A DNA stretch of 64,000 nt from assembly GCA_012839565.1 (NCBI GenBank), contig DUMZ01000019.1, positions 1 to 64,000 of the forward strand, given 5' to 3'. Both the position numbers and the translations under genes were made by a program. Source of the stretch: Anaerolineaceae bacterium. GTDB lineage: Bacteria; Chloroflexota; Anaerolineae; Anaerolineales; Anaerolineaceae. The notes under the pieces were generated by a model. It searched no databases. It saw only the letters and a list, made by a program, of their open reading frames with translations, and was not told where the DNA came from. Positions 31,107 through 40,330 of the stretch are shown here, one piece after another; within the stretch, counting starts at the first letter, position 1; the number at the start of each line of letters is the position of its first letter.

Positions 31107-31137
31107 ATTTCTCCTTTTCTCCTTTTGGGTTTGATTT

Positions 31138-31167
31138 ATTATAATCGACAAGTCTGAATTCTGTCAA
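31138..31167 (-). promoter_or_regulatory. Promoter of Opp operon 1
   Basis: On the minus strand a perfect TTGACA (31167-31162), 18 bases, and a perfect TATAAT (31143-31138), ending 32 bases before the start codon. Same layout as the promoter at 39454..39483. Confidence 0.85.
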
Positions 31168-31340
31168 CCAAGCAATTATCTAAATTTATGATTATTAATT
31201 ACCAGTATTTTTCCCCTTAGACAAGAGAAATCACCCTAAAAGCTTGTGTTTTTTATGCATAATCCAGCACAAATCAACTCAGCTATTCAATTCTATTATT
31301 TTCAAATGAACGAACACAAAAACATTTGCTTCTTTTATAG

Positions 31341-31370
31341 AAAAAAGGCTGTCAAAAGACAGCCTTTTTT
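31341..31370 (-). terminator. Terminator of Opp operon 2
   Basis: Stem GGCTGTC / GACAGCC with a 4-base loop, flanked by A and T runs of six on each side, so it could work in both directions. It lies 21 bases after the last gene of operon 2 and separates it from the promoter of operon 1. Confidence 0.9.
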
Positions 31371-31391
31371 ATCTATTGCATTAGATACTGC

Positions 31392-31667
31392 TTACTTGAA
31401 CCATACGTACGCGGAGAAGAGCCACAGCAGAATCCAGGCGGTGGCGAAGACTGCCACGATGGTCAGTCCTGCCAGTACCGCATAAAAGGTATAACGTACT
31501 GTTTCGCGCCGGGTCATGACTTCGCCCACGTTGCGATGTGGCGCGGCTTTTTCGCGGCTTTTGCGATAGTCGTCTACTTTTGACAAGTTCCGGTTGTACC
31601 AGCGCATGCCTTCAACGTTCATATCACAAATGACGCGTCCGTCGTCGTCTGGGTATTCTTTCAGCAT
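31392..31667 (-). CDS. Small single-helix membrane protein at the end of Opp operon 2
   Basis: 91 residues from the ATG at 31667; an earlier frame would overlap the OppF-like gene. The first 60 residues are charged and soluble (MLKEYPDDDGRVICDMNVEG ...), and a hydrophobic helix at about 65-88 ends near the C-terminus, so it is a C-tail-anchored protein. It follows the OppF-like stop by 1 base and is followed by a strong terminator. No family recognised. Confidence 0.68.
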   Translation of the reverse strand: MLKEYPDDDGRVICDMNVEGMRWYNRNLSKVDDYRKSREKAAPHRNVGEVMTRRETVRYTFYAVLAGLTIVAVFATAWILLWLFSAYVWFK

Positions 31668-31668
31668 T

Positions 31669-32697
31669 TTATAGATCCAGCACCTTTCCCTGTCCGGCAT
31701 AGAGATGACATGCCACTTCGTGGTCCAGTTTTAGCTCGATGACGGGCGGAACTTCTTTCTTGCAGATGTCCATGGCACGCGGGCAACGGGTGTGGAACTT
31801 ACAGCCTGAAGGAGGATTCGCCGGGGAGGGAATGCTGCCTTCAAGGATGATGCGTTTCATCTTCAGGGTGGGGTCAGGGATGGGCACCGCACTAAGCAAA
31901 GCCTGCGTGTAAGGATGGAGCGGGTTCTCAAAGAGATATTCTTTCTTGGCATATTCCACAATATCGCCCAGGTACATCACGCCGATGTAGTCGGAGATGT
32001 GTTGCACAACCGAAAGGTCATGGGAAATGAAGAGATAAGCCATTTTGTTTTGCTCTTGCAGATCTTCAAGCAAGTTGATAATCTGCGCCTGAATGGAGAC
32101 ATCCAGAGCCGAGACCGGCTCGTCGCAAACGATGAAGTCGGGTTTCAGAGCGAGTGAACGCGCGATGCAAATGCGCTGGCGCTGACCACCGGAGAACTCG
32201 TGTGGGTAGCGGTCTTTGTGATAGGGTTGCAAACCGCAGTTGAGCATGACATGGTCGATATAATCGTCGAATTCATTCCGTGGCACAATGTTGTGTTCGC
32301 GGACAGCTTCGCCAACGATTTCGCTAATGGGCATACGCGGTGAAAGACTCGAATAGGGGTCCTGGAAAATCATCTGCATGCGGGGACGCAAGTCACGAAT
32401 GCCTTCGCGATCCAAGGCAAAGACATCAACGCCATCAAAGAGAACTTTACCTGATGTAGCGGTATTGAGTCGCAACATTGTTTTGCCAACAGTGGTTTTT
32501 CCGCAACCGGACTCACCCACCAAACCGAGTGTTGTGCCTTTTCGAATTCTAAAAGTTACGCCATCTACAGCCTTCACATGGCCAACCACTCGCTGGAACA
32601 AACCAGCTTTGATTGGGAAATATTGCTTTAGGCGATAAACCTCGGCAATATATTCGTCGTCATGAATCAGTTCGTTAGAAAGATTTTCATTTTCCAT
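31669..32697 (-). CDS. Peptide ABC transporter ATP-binding protein, OppF type (operon 2)
   Basis: 342 residues. Walker A GESGCGKTT, QDPYSSLSPRM, signature FSGGQRQR, Walker B FIVCDEP, switch FISHDL, and the C-terminal cysteine motif CKFHTRCPRAMDIC. The start overlaps the OppD-like gene by 11 bases. It acts with that protein on the cytoplasmic side of the transporter. Confidence 0.93.
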   Translation of the reverse strand: MENENLSNELIHDDEYIAEVYRLKQYFPIKAGLFQRVVGHVKAVDGVTFRIRKGTTLGLVGESGCGKTTVGKTMLRLNTATSGKVLFDGVDVFALDREGIRDLRPRMQMIFQDPYSSLSPRMPISEIVGEAVREHNIVPRNEFDDYIDHVMLNCGLQPYHKDRYPHEFSGGQRQRICIARSLALKPDFIVCDEPVSALDVSIQAQIINLLEDLQEQNKMAYLFISHDLSVVQHISDYIGVMYLGDIVEYAKKEYLFENPLHPYTQALLSAVPIPDPTLKMKRIILEGSIPSPANPPSGCKFHTRCPRAMDICKKEVPPVIELKLDHEVACHLYAGQGKVLDL

Positions 32698-33895
32698 TGT
32701 TGGCCTCTTCGTTTTGATCTTTGTAGAGATAGCAAGCTACCATGTGCGTATCAGATGTGTAAATTTCAGGTGGGTAGTCGCCATTACAAATGGGCTTGCG
32801 TTTATTACATCGGTCTCTAAAGTAGCAGTAGTTGGGCATGTTGATGGGGTTGGGCACTGCACCCGGGATGCTGTATAAGCGGTCAACTTCTTTGTTGATA
32901 ACCGGTTTAGATGCCATCAACCCGACAGTATAAGGATGCTGTGGATGCAAGAACACGTCATGCGCCGTGCCTTTTTCAACGATGCGTCCGGCATACATAA
33001 CCACAACATAATCTGCCATTTCGGCTACCACACCCAAGTCGTGGGTAATGAGCATAATACTGGAGTTGATGCGGTCTTTGAGCTGGCGCAACAAGTCCAA
33101 AATTTGTGCCTGAATGGTCACGTCCAGGGCGGTTGTTGGTTCGTCGGCGATAATCAAGCGCGGGTTACAAGCCAAAGCGATAGCAATCATGACACGCTGG
33201 CGCATACCACCGGAGAGTTCGTGGGGGTACATTTCATAGACACCCTCAGCGTTGGCGATACCAACCATTTCGATCATGTCGATTGATTTTTGCTTGACAG
33301 CTTCTTTGCTCATTTCAGGATTGTGTAATGCGATAACTTCGTCAATTTGATGTCCGGCTTTAAAGACAGGGTTCAAACTGGTCATTGGCTCCTGGAAGAT
33401 CATCGAAACTTGCGCACCACGAATGGTTTCCATAATCTCAGTTGGGGTCTCAACAATATTGTAGACCTTATCGCCGGTGTTAAGGCGAATTTCGCCTTTA
33501 ACGGTCTGGCCTTGTGGGCGTTGCACCAACTGCATCAGGGAAAGCGCGGTAACGGACTTGCCACAGCCTGATTCACCCACCACACCTACTGTTTTACCAA
33601 CAGGAACATCAAAACTTACGCCATCAACAGCGCGAACAGTACCGATATCGGTGAAGAAATAAGTGTGTACGTCGTCAAACTCAACCACATTATCCGGGTT
33701 GACCATTTCAGTAAGATACTCTGAAGGGTCAACATTACGACGGTTGCGGTGTTTTTCGATGGCATTGGTAATGCGACGATTCTCGCGCGTAATTCGGGCT
33801 GATTCTCTGGCGCTAAGGTGGATACTCTCCTTTACGCGATCTTCTTCAGCCTCTGTTGTGTCAAATTGTTTTAAATCTATTTTTTCGTCAGTCAT
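32687..33895 (-). CDS. Peptide ABC transporter ATP-binding protein, OppD type (operon 2)
   Basis: 402 residues. The first 70 residues are a charged N-terminal extension rich in Arg and Glu that is not part of the ATPase fold. Walker A is [18 protein letters not shown], signature LSGGMRQR, Walker B LIIADEP, switch LITHDL. The C-terminal motif [14 protein letters not shown] replaces the usual CxxRCP with CxxRCN. The ATG has TAGGAG upstream, 9 bases after the OppC stop. Confidence 0.92.
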   Translation of the reverse strand: MTDEKIDLKQFDTTEAEEDRVKESIHLSARESARITRENRRITNAIEKHRNRRNVDPSEYLTEMVNPDNVVEFDDVHTYFFTDIGTVRAVDGVSFDVPVGKTVGVVGESGCGKSVTALSLMQLVQRPQGQTVKGEIRLNTGDKVYNIVETPTEIMETIRGAQVSMIFQEPMTSLNPVFKAGHQIDEVIALHNPEMSKEAVKQKSIDMIEMVGIANAEGVYEMYPHELSGGMRQRVMIAIALACNPRLIIADEPTTALDVTIQAQILDLLRQLKDRINSSIMLITHDLGVVAEMADYVVVMYAGRIVEKGTAHDVFLHPQHPYTVGLMASKPVINKEVDRLYSIPGAVPNPINMPNYCYFRDRCNKRKPICNGDYPPEIYTSDTHMVACYLYKDQNEEANNGK

Positions 33896-33904
33896 CTAAA
33901 ACTC

Positions 33905-35677
33905 CTAACGTTTCATCTTTGGATCGTAAGCATCGCGCAAGCCGTCGCCAACAAAGTTGAAGCCCAACACGGTCAGCAAAATCAGCATACCGGCAGGGAA
34001 CCACATAAACCAGTACGACTGCATAACATGGGCACTTGATGCATTATTGATGATACTACCCCAAGATGCTAAGGGATATTTTACGCCTAATCCCAGGAAG
34101 CCAAGCGTTGCCTCTGTGATGATGATGCCTCCCAAACCAGCAGTGGCGGAAACAATCAGCAGTGGCATAACGTTCGGGATAAGGTGGCGGAAAATGCGGC
34201 GGCTGGTTCTGATACCGGTCGCTTCGGTAGCAACCATAAAGTCTTGTTCGCGCAGGCTCAGAATTTGCCCACGAACAACCCGGGCAATACCAGTCCAACC
34301 AAGCAAACCCAATATAGCCATCAATAAGAATATACGTGTGGTTGAATCAACCTGTAAAGTATCCATTACAGACCCGAAAATAATCACAATCGGGTAGAAA
34401 GGAATACTATTAAACAAGTCTACAAAGCGCATCATCAGGGTATCAACCGTGCCACCAAAGTAACCAGAGATACCACCAAAGATGACACCGATAAGCATCT
34501 CAATGATAATAACCACGAAACCCACCATCAGAGAAACACGTCCACCGTACATCAGACGGGTGAGCAGGTCCATACCGTTGTTATCAAGCCCTAACCAGTG
34601 TTCTTTACTGGGGAATTCATAGGTTCGCACCAATTCAGTGGGCATGTCTTTCATAATGCTGTAGTTTTGGTTGACGATAACTATCTTATAGTGAGTTTCA
34701 ATTCCATTCTCATCTGTAAAGTAGAATTCGTTCTTTCTGGCGTTCATTGTTTCGCGAACGGTTTCTTTGAAATCAACACTTAGAAAAGCACTTGAATCCA
34801 AGGGATTAACGATGATGTCGGAAATTTGAGCAAAGTGTTTGCCGGTTTCGTCACTAATCGTACCGCTTCTTTCATCCATTACAATCGTAAATTCTCTGTT
34901 TTCCAACTCAAGGGTATCGGCTTCTTCAGCAATAGCATTTGCCACTGCAAGTTTAAAAAGATGTGACTGCACAAACTTGTCGTCAGCTTTGTTATATGCA
35001 TCAAAAACAAATGTTGAAGCTACAGCAATATCTTTGTCAGTTGAGATTGTTTTAACTTTTGGTCCTGTGATGATGTACAAGACATCTTCAAAAACAAAAC
35101 TTCCAGCTTTTTTGTTCGCTTCGTAGGCTTTTATAAAGTCCTCAGAAATAGCTGGGTCATCGGTTGGCAGTTTGCCCAAGGGGTCTGTTTTTGCCACAAC
35201 GTCCAGTTTGGCGATGCGGTTAAAGCCTGGCAGTATTTCTTCATAATAGAACTCACCATTCGCTGAGTTAAAGGTCGAACTTCCCCGTCCCTTGGCTAAC
35301 AGATAGGCTGCGCGATCAGCAGAATTGAAAGTTTCACCATCAGCCACAGTATACCGCTCCTCAAGGTTATAAATTGCACCGGCATATTCACGAGACATCG
35401 TTGACATACCAGTAAAAACCTGAGTTTGGGTATATGGGGAAAACAGCGGGCCTATGAAGGAAAAAGTGAACATAATCGCCAGGATGATAAGACCCACAAC
35501 AGCGAGTTTGTTGCGAATGAAACGCTTGAACACCAACATGCCAGGTGATAAAACCTTAATACGGCGTTGGTCATCAAGTGCCATTTCTTCAGTTGTGGTC
35601 ATCGGCAATCCGTCGCTGCCAATTTGTGCGTCAGTAGGTTCATCGATTTCCAGATTTTTTTTGTTTTCATCACTCAT
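33905..35677 (-). CDS. Peptide ABC transporter permease, OppC type, with very large extracytoplasmic insert (operon 2)
   Basis: 590 residues, about twice the usual length. A cytoplasmic N-terminus of about 55 residues is followed by helix 1 (about 58-80). A hydrophilic insert of about 270 residues comes next, then the core motif HWLGLDNNGMDLLTRLMYGG (about 359) and the remaining helices. The ATPase-contact loop region is EQDFMVATEATGIRTSRRIF. The insert faces outside and contains beta-like stretches (EFYYEEILPGFNRI, SFVFEDVLYIITG). It may form an extra docking domain for the binding protein. Downstream it is 9 bases from the OppD-like gene. Confidence 0.9.
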   Translation of the reverse strand: MSDENKKNLEIDEPTDAQIGSDGLPMTTTEEMALDDQRRIKVLSPGMLVFKRFIRNKLAVVGLIILAIMFTFSFIGPLFSPYTQTQVFTGMSTMSREYAGAIYNLEERYTVADGETFNSADRAAYLLAKGRGSSTFNSANGEFYYEEILPGFNRIAKLDVVAKTDPLGKLPTDDPAISEDFIKAYEANKKAGSFVFEDVLYIITGPKVKTISTDKDIAVASTFVFDAYNKADDKFVQSHLFKLAVANAIAEEADTLELENREFTIVMDERSGTISDETGKHFAQISDIIVNPLDSSAFLSVDFKETVRETMNARKNEFYFTDENGIETHYKIVIVNQNYSIMKDMPTELVRTYEFPSKEHWLGLDNNGMDLLTRLMYGGRVSLMVGFVVIIIEMLIGVIFGGISGYFGGTVDTLMMRFVDLFNSIPFYPIVIIFGSVMDTLQVDSTTRIFLLMAILGLLGWTGIARVVRGQILSLREQDFMVATEATGIRTSRRIFRHLIPNVMPLLIVSATAGLGGIIITEATLGFLGLGVKYPLASWGSIINNASSAHVMQSYWFMWFPAGMLILLTVLGFNFVGDGLRDAYDPKMKR

Positions 35678-35690
35678 GTTTCGCCTACCT

Positions 35691-36680
35691 TTAGTTTACT
35701 CTCACGCGGGGGTCTACCACTGCATACATAATATCTGCAATAAGCAGACTAATCTGAGTTAGTAGAATCAAAAATGTGGTATAGAACATTGCAAACGGTA
35801 TGTCGCCCTGTTGCATAGCACCAAATGAAATATAACCGATACCAGGAATTTGATACATGGTTTCAGTGATCATGGAGCCACCAAACATGGCAGGTAACAG
35901 GGTGCTCATGTAGCTTACCAATGGAATGAGCGTGTTTCTGAAAGCGTGTTTGTTGATAACCACCTTCTCAGAAAGACCTTTCGCCCGTGCTGTGCGGATG
36001 TAATCGGAGTTGAGTACCTCAAGCATGTTCGTACGGGTATAACGCATCAAACCACCAATGGAAAGCATCATTAAGGTAATAATTGGCAAGGTCATATTTT
36101 TTGCCATATCCAAGAGCTGCCCTGTTCGATCCATCTGATTATGGAATCGACTTGTCAAGCCATATAATGGGAACCAGCCTAACTTGACACTAAACACATA
36201 CTTTAGCAAGGTCGCCAGGAAAAAGGTCGGTAACGAAAGCCCTGCCAGAGCAAAAACGGTAATTGCGTAGTCCACACCAGAATATTGCTTGCGTGCCGCC
36301 AGAATACCCAGCGGAATCGAAACAATAATTTGCACCGCAAAGGTGATAATGTTCAAGAAGATTGAGTAAGGAATAACCTCCTTAAACTTTTGTGTTACAG
36401 GCACATTGTAAATCCAGGAAACACCAAAATCACCACGGATAGCATTTTTGACCCATCCAAAGTAACCAGGAATAATGCCCACATCAAGGTGATAGACTTG
36501 GTTTAACTCATCTAGCCATTCCTGATAAGTTCGCAAGCTCGTTGGATTAGCTGCACGTTGTCTGGCAACTGTCTCAACATAAGAACTGGGCAAACTGCGG
36601 ATTACACCATATACAATCATTGCTCCAAAGAAGACAATGAACAGACCAAGGAAAACTCTTCGAATTATGAAATTACTCAT
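35691..36680 (-). CDS. Peptide ABC transporter permease, OppB type (operon 2)
   Basis: 329 residues, normal OppB length. Helix 1 (about 7-29), an outside loop with LDELNQVYHLDVGI, five further helices, the ATPase-contact loop TARAKGLSEKVVINKHAFRNTLIP and the end segment YQIPGIGYISFGA ... VVDPRV. It is separated from the binding-protein gene by a stable hairpin and ends 13 bases before the OppC-like start. Confidence 0.94.
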   Translation of the reverse strand: MSNFIIRRVFLGLFIVFFGAMIVYGVIRSLPSSYVETVARQRAANPTSLRTYQEWLDELNQVYHLDVGIIPGYFGWVKNAIRGDFGVSWIYNVPVTQKFKEVIPYSIFLNIITFAVQIIVSIPLGILAARKQYSGVDYAITVFALAGLSLPTFFLATLLKYVFSVKLGWFPLYGLTSRFHNQMDRTGQLLDMAKNMTLPIITLMMLSIGGLMRYTRTNMLEVLNSDYIRTARAKGLSEKVVINKHAFRNTLIPLVSYMSTLLPAMFGGSMITETMYQIPGIGYISFGAMQQGDIPFAMFYTTFLILLTQISLLIADIMYAVVDPRVRVN

Positions 36681-36736
36681 AGCGTTTCACTTCCTTCAAA
36701 TAATAAACGAGCGTACTCGTTCTGAGTTGATAGAAT

Positions 36737-36761
36737 GTGAGCCCACCTTAGGTGGGCTCAC
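36737..36761 (-). terminator. Hairpin between the binding protein and OppB (operon 2)
   Basis: Perfect 11-bp stem GTGAGCCCACC / GGTGGGCTCAC with a 3-base loop. There is no real U tract after it on the minus strand. It probably protects the binding-protein mRNA from 3' decay or weakly attenuates. Its position corresponds to the hairpin at 28444..28471 in operon 1. Confidence 0.6.
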
Positions 36762-36804
36762 AGTGCTAGTCAGCGTTCTGACTCACCCAGTTCAAACAGT
36801 TGAA

Positions 36805-39417
36805 CTAGGGGAGCATTTCAAGAAGCTCGATATCATTCATCCAACCCCAGAAGGTTGTGATATCTGGAGTGAGGGTGTCGATGTTCAAGCGTTGGGTGCT
36901 AAAGATATTAGCGTTTTGTCGCTGGTAGGTGGGGATTTCCACTGCCCAGTCAATAACCACATCCAAAGCCTGCTTGTAAACAGCCTTGCGATAGTTCTGT
37001 TCATCGGACATGCGAGCGTCCATAATGAATTGGTCAAGTTGAGCATCGCGGATGTGATAGTGGTTGGAGTCGGTTCCACCTTCGCCAACAACGTTGCTGC
37101 TGTGATAGACCTGGTACATATCAGGATCAATGGTTGAGCCCCAGGCAGCAGTCCACATTTCTTGTTGTCCGCCATCCAGCGCGTCCCAAAGGATGTTGGC
37201 ATTGGCAGGATCGTTGATGTTCAATGTGATACCAATTGCTGCTAAGTCAGCTTCGGCATTGGTCAGGATTGCGAAAGCAGGGTGATCACCAGTACCGCCA
37301 CCAGGAACGATAACTTCGTAGTTCAGCTTGGCGCCTTCAGGAGCTTCAACTGCTTTGCCATCTTCAATGGTGAAGCCAGCAGCTTCGAGGAAGCCCAAAG
37401 CAGCCTCGCGGGCAGCCGCGTATTTATCTTCAGGTGTCATATCAGCGGTGTAGATGGGGTTGCCATCAACGTCAACCGAGAAAGCGATTTGGTAATCGTC
37501 ATCGGTGGGTTGAGGAGCAGCCCAGCTGGTGTTGGAAATTGGGTAGTTGATAACAGAAGCACCTTCGCCGTAGTAGGAATTGACAGCCAAATCGCGGTGA
37601 ACCGCGTAAATGGTTGCGAATGCTTTGCGCAGGTTCTTTGAGGCGTCTGAGCCGGGTTGGCCACCAACATTGACGGTGTCAGCGTTGATACCAATGTAGC
37701 CATAGCCTAAGTTGTCAACCATCTTCATAACGATTACATCGCCATCCAACTCGCCATTGCTGTTATAGCCTTTAATTTCTTCCATGTTTGTTTTAGATGG
37801 AGAGAAGTTACCAGCATCAGCATCGCCAGTGTTCAAAGCAGATGCAACTTCTGCGGAAGCGGTTTCTTTAAATTGGATTTCTTTGATCTTGGGGCAGCCA
37901 CGATAGTAGTATTCGTTGGCTTCGAAAACAACAACACGGTTCTCGTACTTGACAAACTTGTAGGGGCCAGCACCCATGGGTTTGGGAGTAAGGCTTTGTT
38001 GTTTGCTCAGATCACCGAAGGGGAAGCCGAACTTATTGTTTTCGTAATCATATTGTTCTTTGTCACCGTAGTAGTGCAAGGGGGTAACGCTAACGCCAAG
38101 CACAGAGTAGATGGCGGGAGCTGAGAAACCATTCAAAACAACCTGGACGGTGTAGTCATCAAGCTTGGTAATACCAGCAATGCTGGGTACGCCTTCGTCA
38201 CCGGTTTCCTCGTCTTTGGGACCCCAGATTTTGATGAATTCAGTTTCAACAATGTTTAGGATGTCAGTGTTACCTGTAGCGGTTTCGGTTTCCCATGCAG
38301 TTGCAAGATCGCCTCCGTAGGCTAAGGTAATTTCGCGGTTGTAGTCTTCAGCAGTTGGGAAGTTCTCAACCATGTCATATTCTTCACCGGAAGCAGCAAT
38401 GAACTTGTAGCCAGCTTCTTCGGGGCATTCTTCGTCTTCACCGATTTCTTCGGCACAGACAACATCGCCAAATCCCCAGAGGACCATACCGAGAACAGCC
38501 TGCAGGCCTTCGCTCTCGCGAACTTCGTCTGCTGTTTTGTAGACGAAGCGTTCTGCGTAAGCATCTGCGTATCGAGCAGTTACATAGTCAATAATGGCCT
38601 GGGATTCTTTGATGCCGAATTTTTCGATTTCTTCCCAGTAGCCATCCTGGAGTTCCTGGGTCCAGGCATCAGCATCTGACCATTCGTGGTCGGGGCCAGC
38701 GGCGTAGATATCTTTTGCAAACTGTACGTAGCGGTCTAAGACTGCGGTAGGAGTTTGGGTTTGATACTCTTTGAGACCAACGATGGGGTAAGAGCTAAGG
38801 CTTGTGGAACCAACATAGGAAGGATCCAGATAGGTGTAATAGGTGAAGATAACGTCATCAGCCGTTACGGGCTCGCCGTCAGAGAACTGCATACCAACGC
38901 GCAAGCGAGCGGTATAAGTGGTTTTGTCAGCAGCTTCATCATAATCCTGGGTCAGGTTTGCGGCACCCTTGTATTCGTAAGGAACATCATTGTAGGGCAA
39001 AATTTCGCCTTCAATAGCGTTCATCACAATTTGGCCCAAGCGGTCAGTGGTCATAAGACCAATTTGGGTCATACCTGCAACGTCAGCGTCATAAGCAGTT
39101 TCAGAGAAGAAGGGGCTGAATTTTTCCGAGAACTGTTCATAAGCCACAACGAATGGGGTATTGATTGTGGGTGCAGTGGGCAGATTCTCACCGAAGGGTT
39201 CGGGTTCGAAAACGACCGGTTCCTCGACGGGTTCTTCCTCAACGGGCTCTTCCTCGACGGGTTCCTCAACGGGCTCTTCCACCGGTTCCTCAACGGGTTG
39301 TTCAACCGGTTCTTCGACGGGGGGTTCTGGAGTCACATCTTTGCCACAAGCAGCAAGCATGCCACCGAGCATCACTGTGACGAGCAGAAGTGATAAAATA
39401 CGTGCAAATTTACTCAT
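36805..39417 (-). CDS. Family-5 solute-binding lipoprotein, normal domain order (operon 2)
   Basis: 870 residues from the ATG at 39417 (GGAGAAAAGGAG upstream). Lipobox LAAC with Cys24, a Glu-Pro-Val linker to about 74, then a binding domain in the usual order. First comes FVVAYEQFSEKFSPFFSE and VGMQFSDGEPVTADDVIFTY. MGAGPYKFVKYENRVV follows, then the hinge at CPKIKEIQFKETAS (about 507) and the second half with LRKAFATIYAVHRDLAVNSY. An insert at about 220-360 makes it longer than typical members. It delivers ligand to the OppBCDF proteins encoded downstream. The first 24 residues are almost identical to those of the binding protein in operon 1. Confidence 0.93.
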   Translation of the reverse strand: MSKFARILSLLLVTVMLGGMLAACGKDVTPEPPVEEPVEQPVEEPVEEPVEEPVEEEPVEEEPVEEPVVFEPEPFGENLPTAPTINTPFVVAYEQFSEKFSPFFSETAYDADVAGMTQIGLMTTDRLGQIVMNAIEGEILPYNDVPYEYKGAANLTQDYDEAADKTTYTARLRVGMQFSDGEPVTADDVIFTYYTYLDPSYVGSTSLSSYPIVGLKEYQTQTPTAVLDRYVQFAKDIYAAGPDHEWSDADAWTQELQDGYWEEIEKFGIKESQAIIDYVTARYADAYAERFVYKTADEVRESEGLQAVLGMVLWGFGDVVCAEEIGEDEECPEEAGYKFIAASGEEYDMVENFPTAEDYNREITLAYGGDLATAWETETATGNTDILNIVETEFIKIWGPKDEETGDEGVPSIAGITKLDDYTVQVVLNGFSAPAIYSVLGVSVTPLHYYGDKEQYDYENNKFGFPFGDLSKQQSLTPKPMGAGPYKFVKYENRVVVFEANEYYYRGCPKIKEIQFKETASAEVASALNTGDADAGNFSPSKTNMEEIKGYNSNGELDGDVIVMKMVDNLGYGYIGINADTVNVGGQPGSDASKNLRKAFATIYAVHRDLAVNSYYGEGASVINYPISNTSWAAPQPTDDDYQIAFSVDVDGNPIYTADMTPEDKYAAAREAALGFLEAAGFTIEDGKAVEAPEGAKLNYEVIVPGGGTGDHPAFAILTNAEADLAAIGITLNINDPANANILWDALDGGQQEMWTAAWGSTIDPDMYQVYHSSNVVGEGGTDSNHYHIRDAQLDQFIMDARMSDEQNYRKAVYKQALDVVIDWAVEIPTYQRQNANIFSTQRLNIDTLTPDITTFWGWMNDIELLEMLP
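39196..39321 (-). repeat. Glu-Glu-Pro-Val coding repeat tract (binding protein 2)
   Basis: About 42 codons of EEPV and EEEPV repeats between the lipidated cysteine and the binding domain, closely resembling the tract at 30885..31004 in unit type but not in exact copy order. Confidence 0.85.
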
Positions 39418-39453
39418 TTTTCTCCTTTTCTCCATATTGAATTAGGTTTAATT

Positions 39454-39483
39454 ATTATAGTCCGCGAGTCAAAAGTCTGTCAA
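39454..39483 (-). promoter_or_regulatory. Promoter of Opp operon 2
   Basis: On the minus strand a perfect TTGACA (39483-39478), 18 bases, and a perfect TATAAT (39459-39454), 37 bases before the start codon. Both Opp promoters share TTGACAGA at the -35 and TATAATAA at the -10. Confidence 0.85.
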
Positions 39484-39718
39484 CAGAAATCCGCAAAAAA
39501 GTGGCACATCATGACCCACTCACGGAACAAAACTGCTCTGAGTAAAGCAGTTGCGCTTTCATTATATCATATTGCAAAATTTGTCTAGGCGTTTTGACGA
39601 TTCGACACTATCTAGCGAGACAGAATTGTTTCCCGATTTTTTTAGCAATAAATTATTATTACATTTCTGACAGTTAACCATAGATTTACCAATGCTTCAG
39701 TTCTTTTGCTCCTAATAT
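39484..39718. other. Intergenic region upstream of Opp operon 2
   Basis: AT-rich region without a supportable gene. It holds a 7-bp hairpin AACTGCT / AGCAGTT (39531-39552). On the minus strand this is followed by TTTTGTT, so it may end the transcript of the membrane protein at 39719..40267. I see no further conserved element. Confidence 0.6.
39531..39552 (-). terminator. Candidate terminator of the 39719..40267 gene
   Basis: 7-bp stem with an 8-base loop followed by TTTTGTT on the minus strand, about 170 bases after the stop codon. It is distant and short, so only moderately convincing. Confidence 0.45.
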
Positions 39719-40267
39719 CTAATCGCCTCTGTCAATTTTACGAAAGATGATTTTTCGGCTTTGCAAGTGGGCAAAAAGTGCCAGCGTAAAAACAATCAGC
39801 TGGCCCAAAAGGAAGAGAAGGTCTTTAAGAATATTTCCTTCACTAAAAAAAATCAGAAACACGATCGCGCCCAGAATCGCTATGCCCGAAAAGATAGCTA
39901 TCAACAGACTCATTACCTTGCTGCGTTTAAATCCAAGGTCAACAATCTCCAGCCTTAATTCTTTCTTTTCTGATGGCAAGCGCGTGGCAGCGATAAACCA
40001 ATAAGCCATCGGCAGAAAGGCGATAAGATAAGGCAGGCTTACATATAGTATGCGCCCACCAGCGTTGTTGATGAAACCCAATGCCAGTTGAATGAGAAAA
40101 ACAAGCACGACAATAATGATTTGCGTCACTTTGTACTTTTTAATATTGACTTCGTCTGTCACGATTTCGTAAATATCTCCGCGATAGTTCACACGACGTG
40201 TCTCGCGACCATCTTCATCGTATTCATAAACTGTTTCGTAAGCGTTGATGTATTTTTTCCTGGACAT
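39719..40267 (-). CDS. Four-helix membrane protein of unknown function
   Basis: 182 residues. A charged N-terminal segment of about 45 residues (ETVYEYDEDGRETRRVNYRG) is followed by two hydrophobic hairpins (about 48-68 with 72-92, and 116-137 with 146-166), and the C-terminus is basic. No family recognised. It lies 63 bases after the orphan binding protein on the same strand and may share its transcript. Confidence 0.7.
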   Translation of the reverse strand: MSRKKYINAYETVYEYDEDGRETRRVNYRGDIYEIVTDEVNIKKYKVTQIIIVVLVFLIQLALGFINNAGGRILYVSLPYLIAFLPMAYWFIAATRLPSEKKELRLEIVDLGFKRSKVMSLLIAIFSGIAILGAIVFLIFFSEGNILKDLLFLLGQLIVFTLALFAHLQSRKIIFRKIDRGD

Positions 40268-40330
40268 ATTCTCTCAATTTTTTTCCTGGCAAACTTTCGC
40301 ATTAAGTTTAATCGATATGATTGACATTCC

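Noticed and set aside
30883..31134. Ser/Gly/Thr-rich open frame on the plus strand opposite the Glu-Pro-Val linker
   Set aside because: It is the antisense reading of the repeat tract. It has no ribosome site of its own, and the same artefact appears at 39161..39445.
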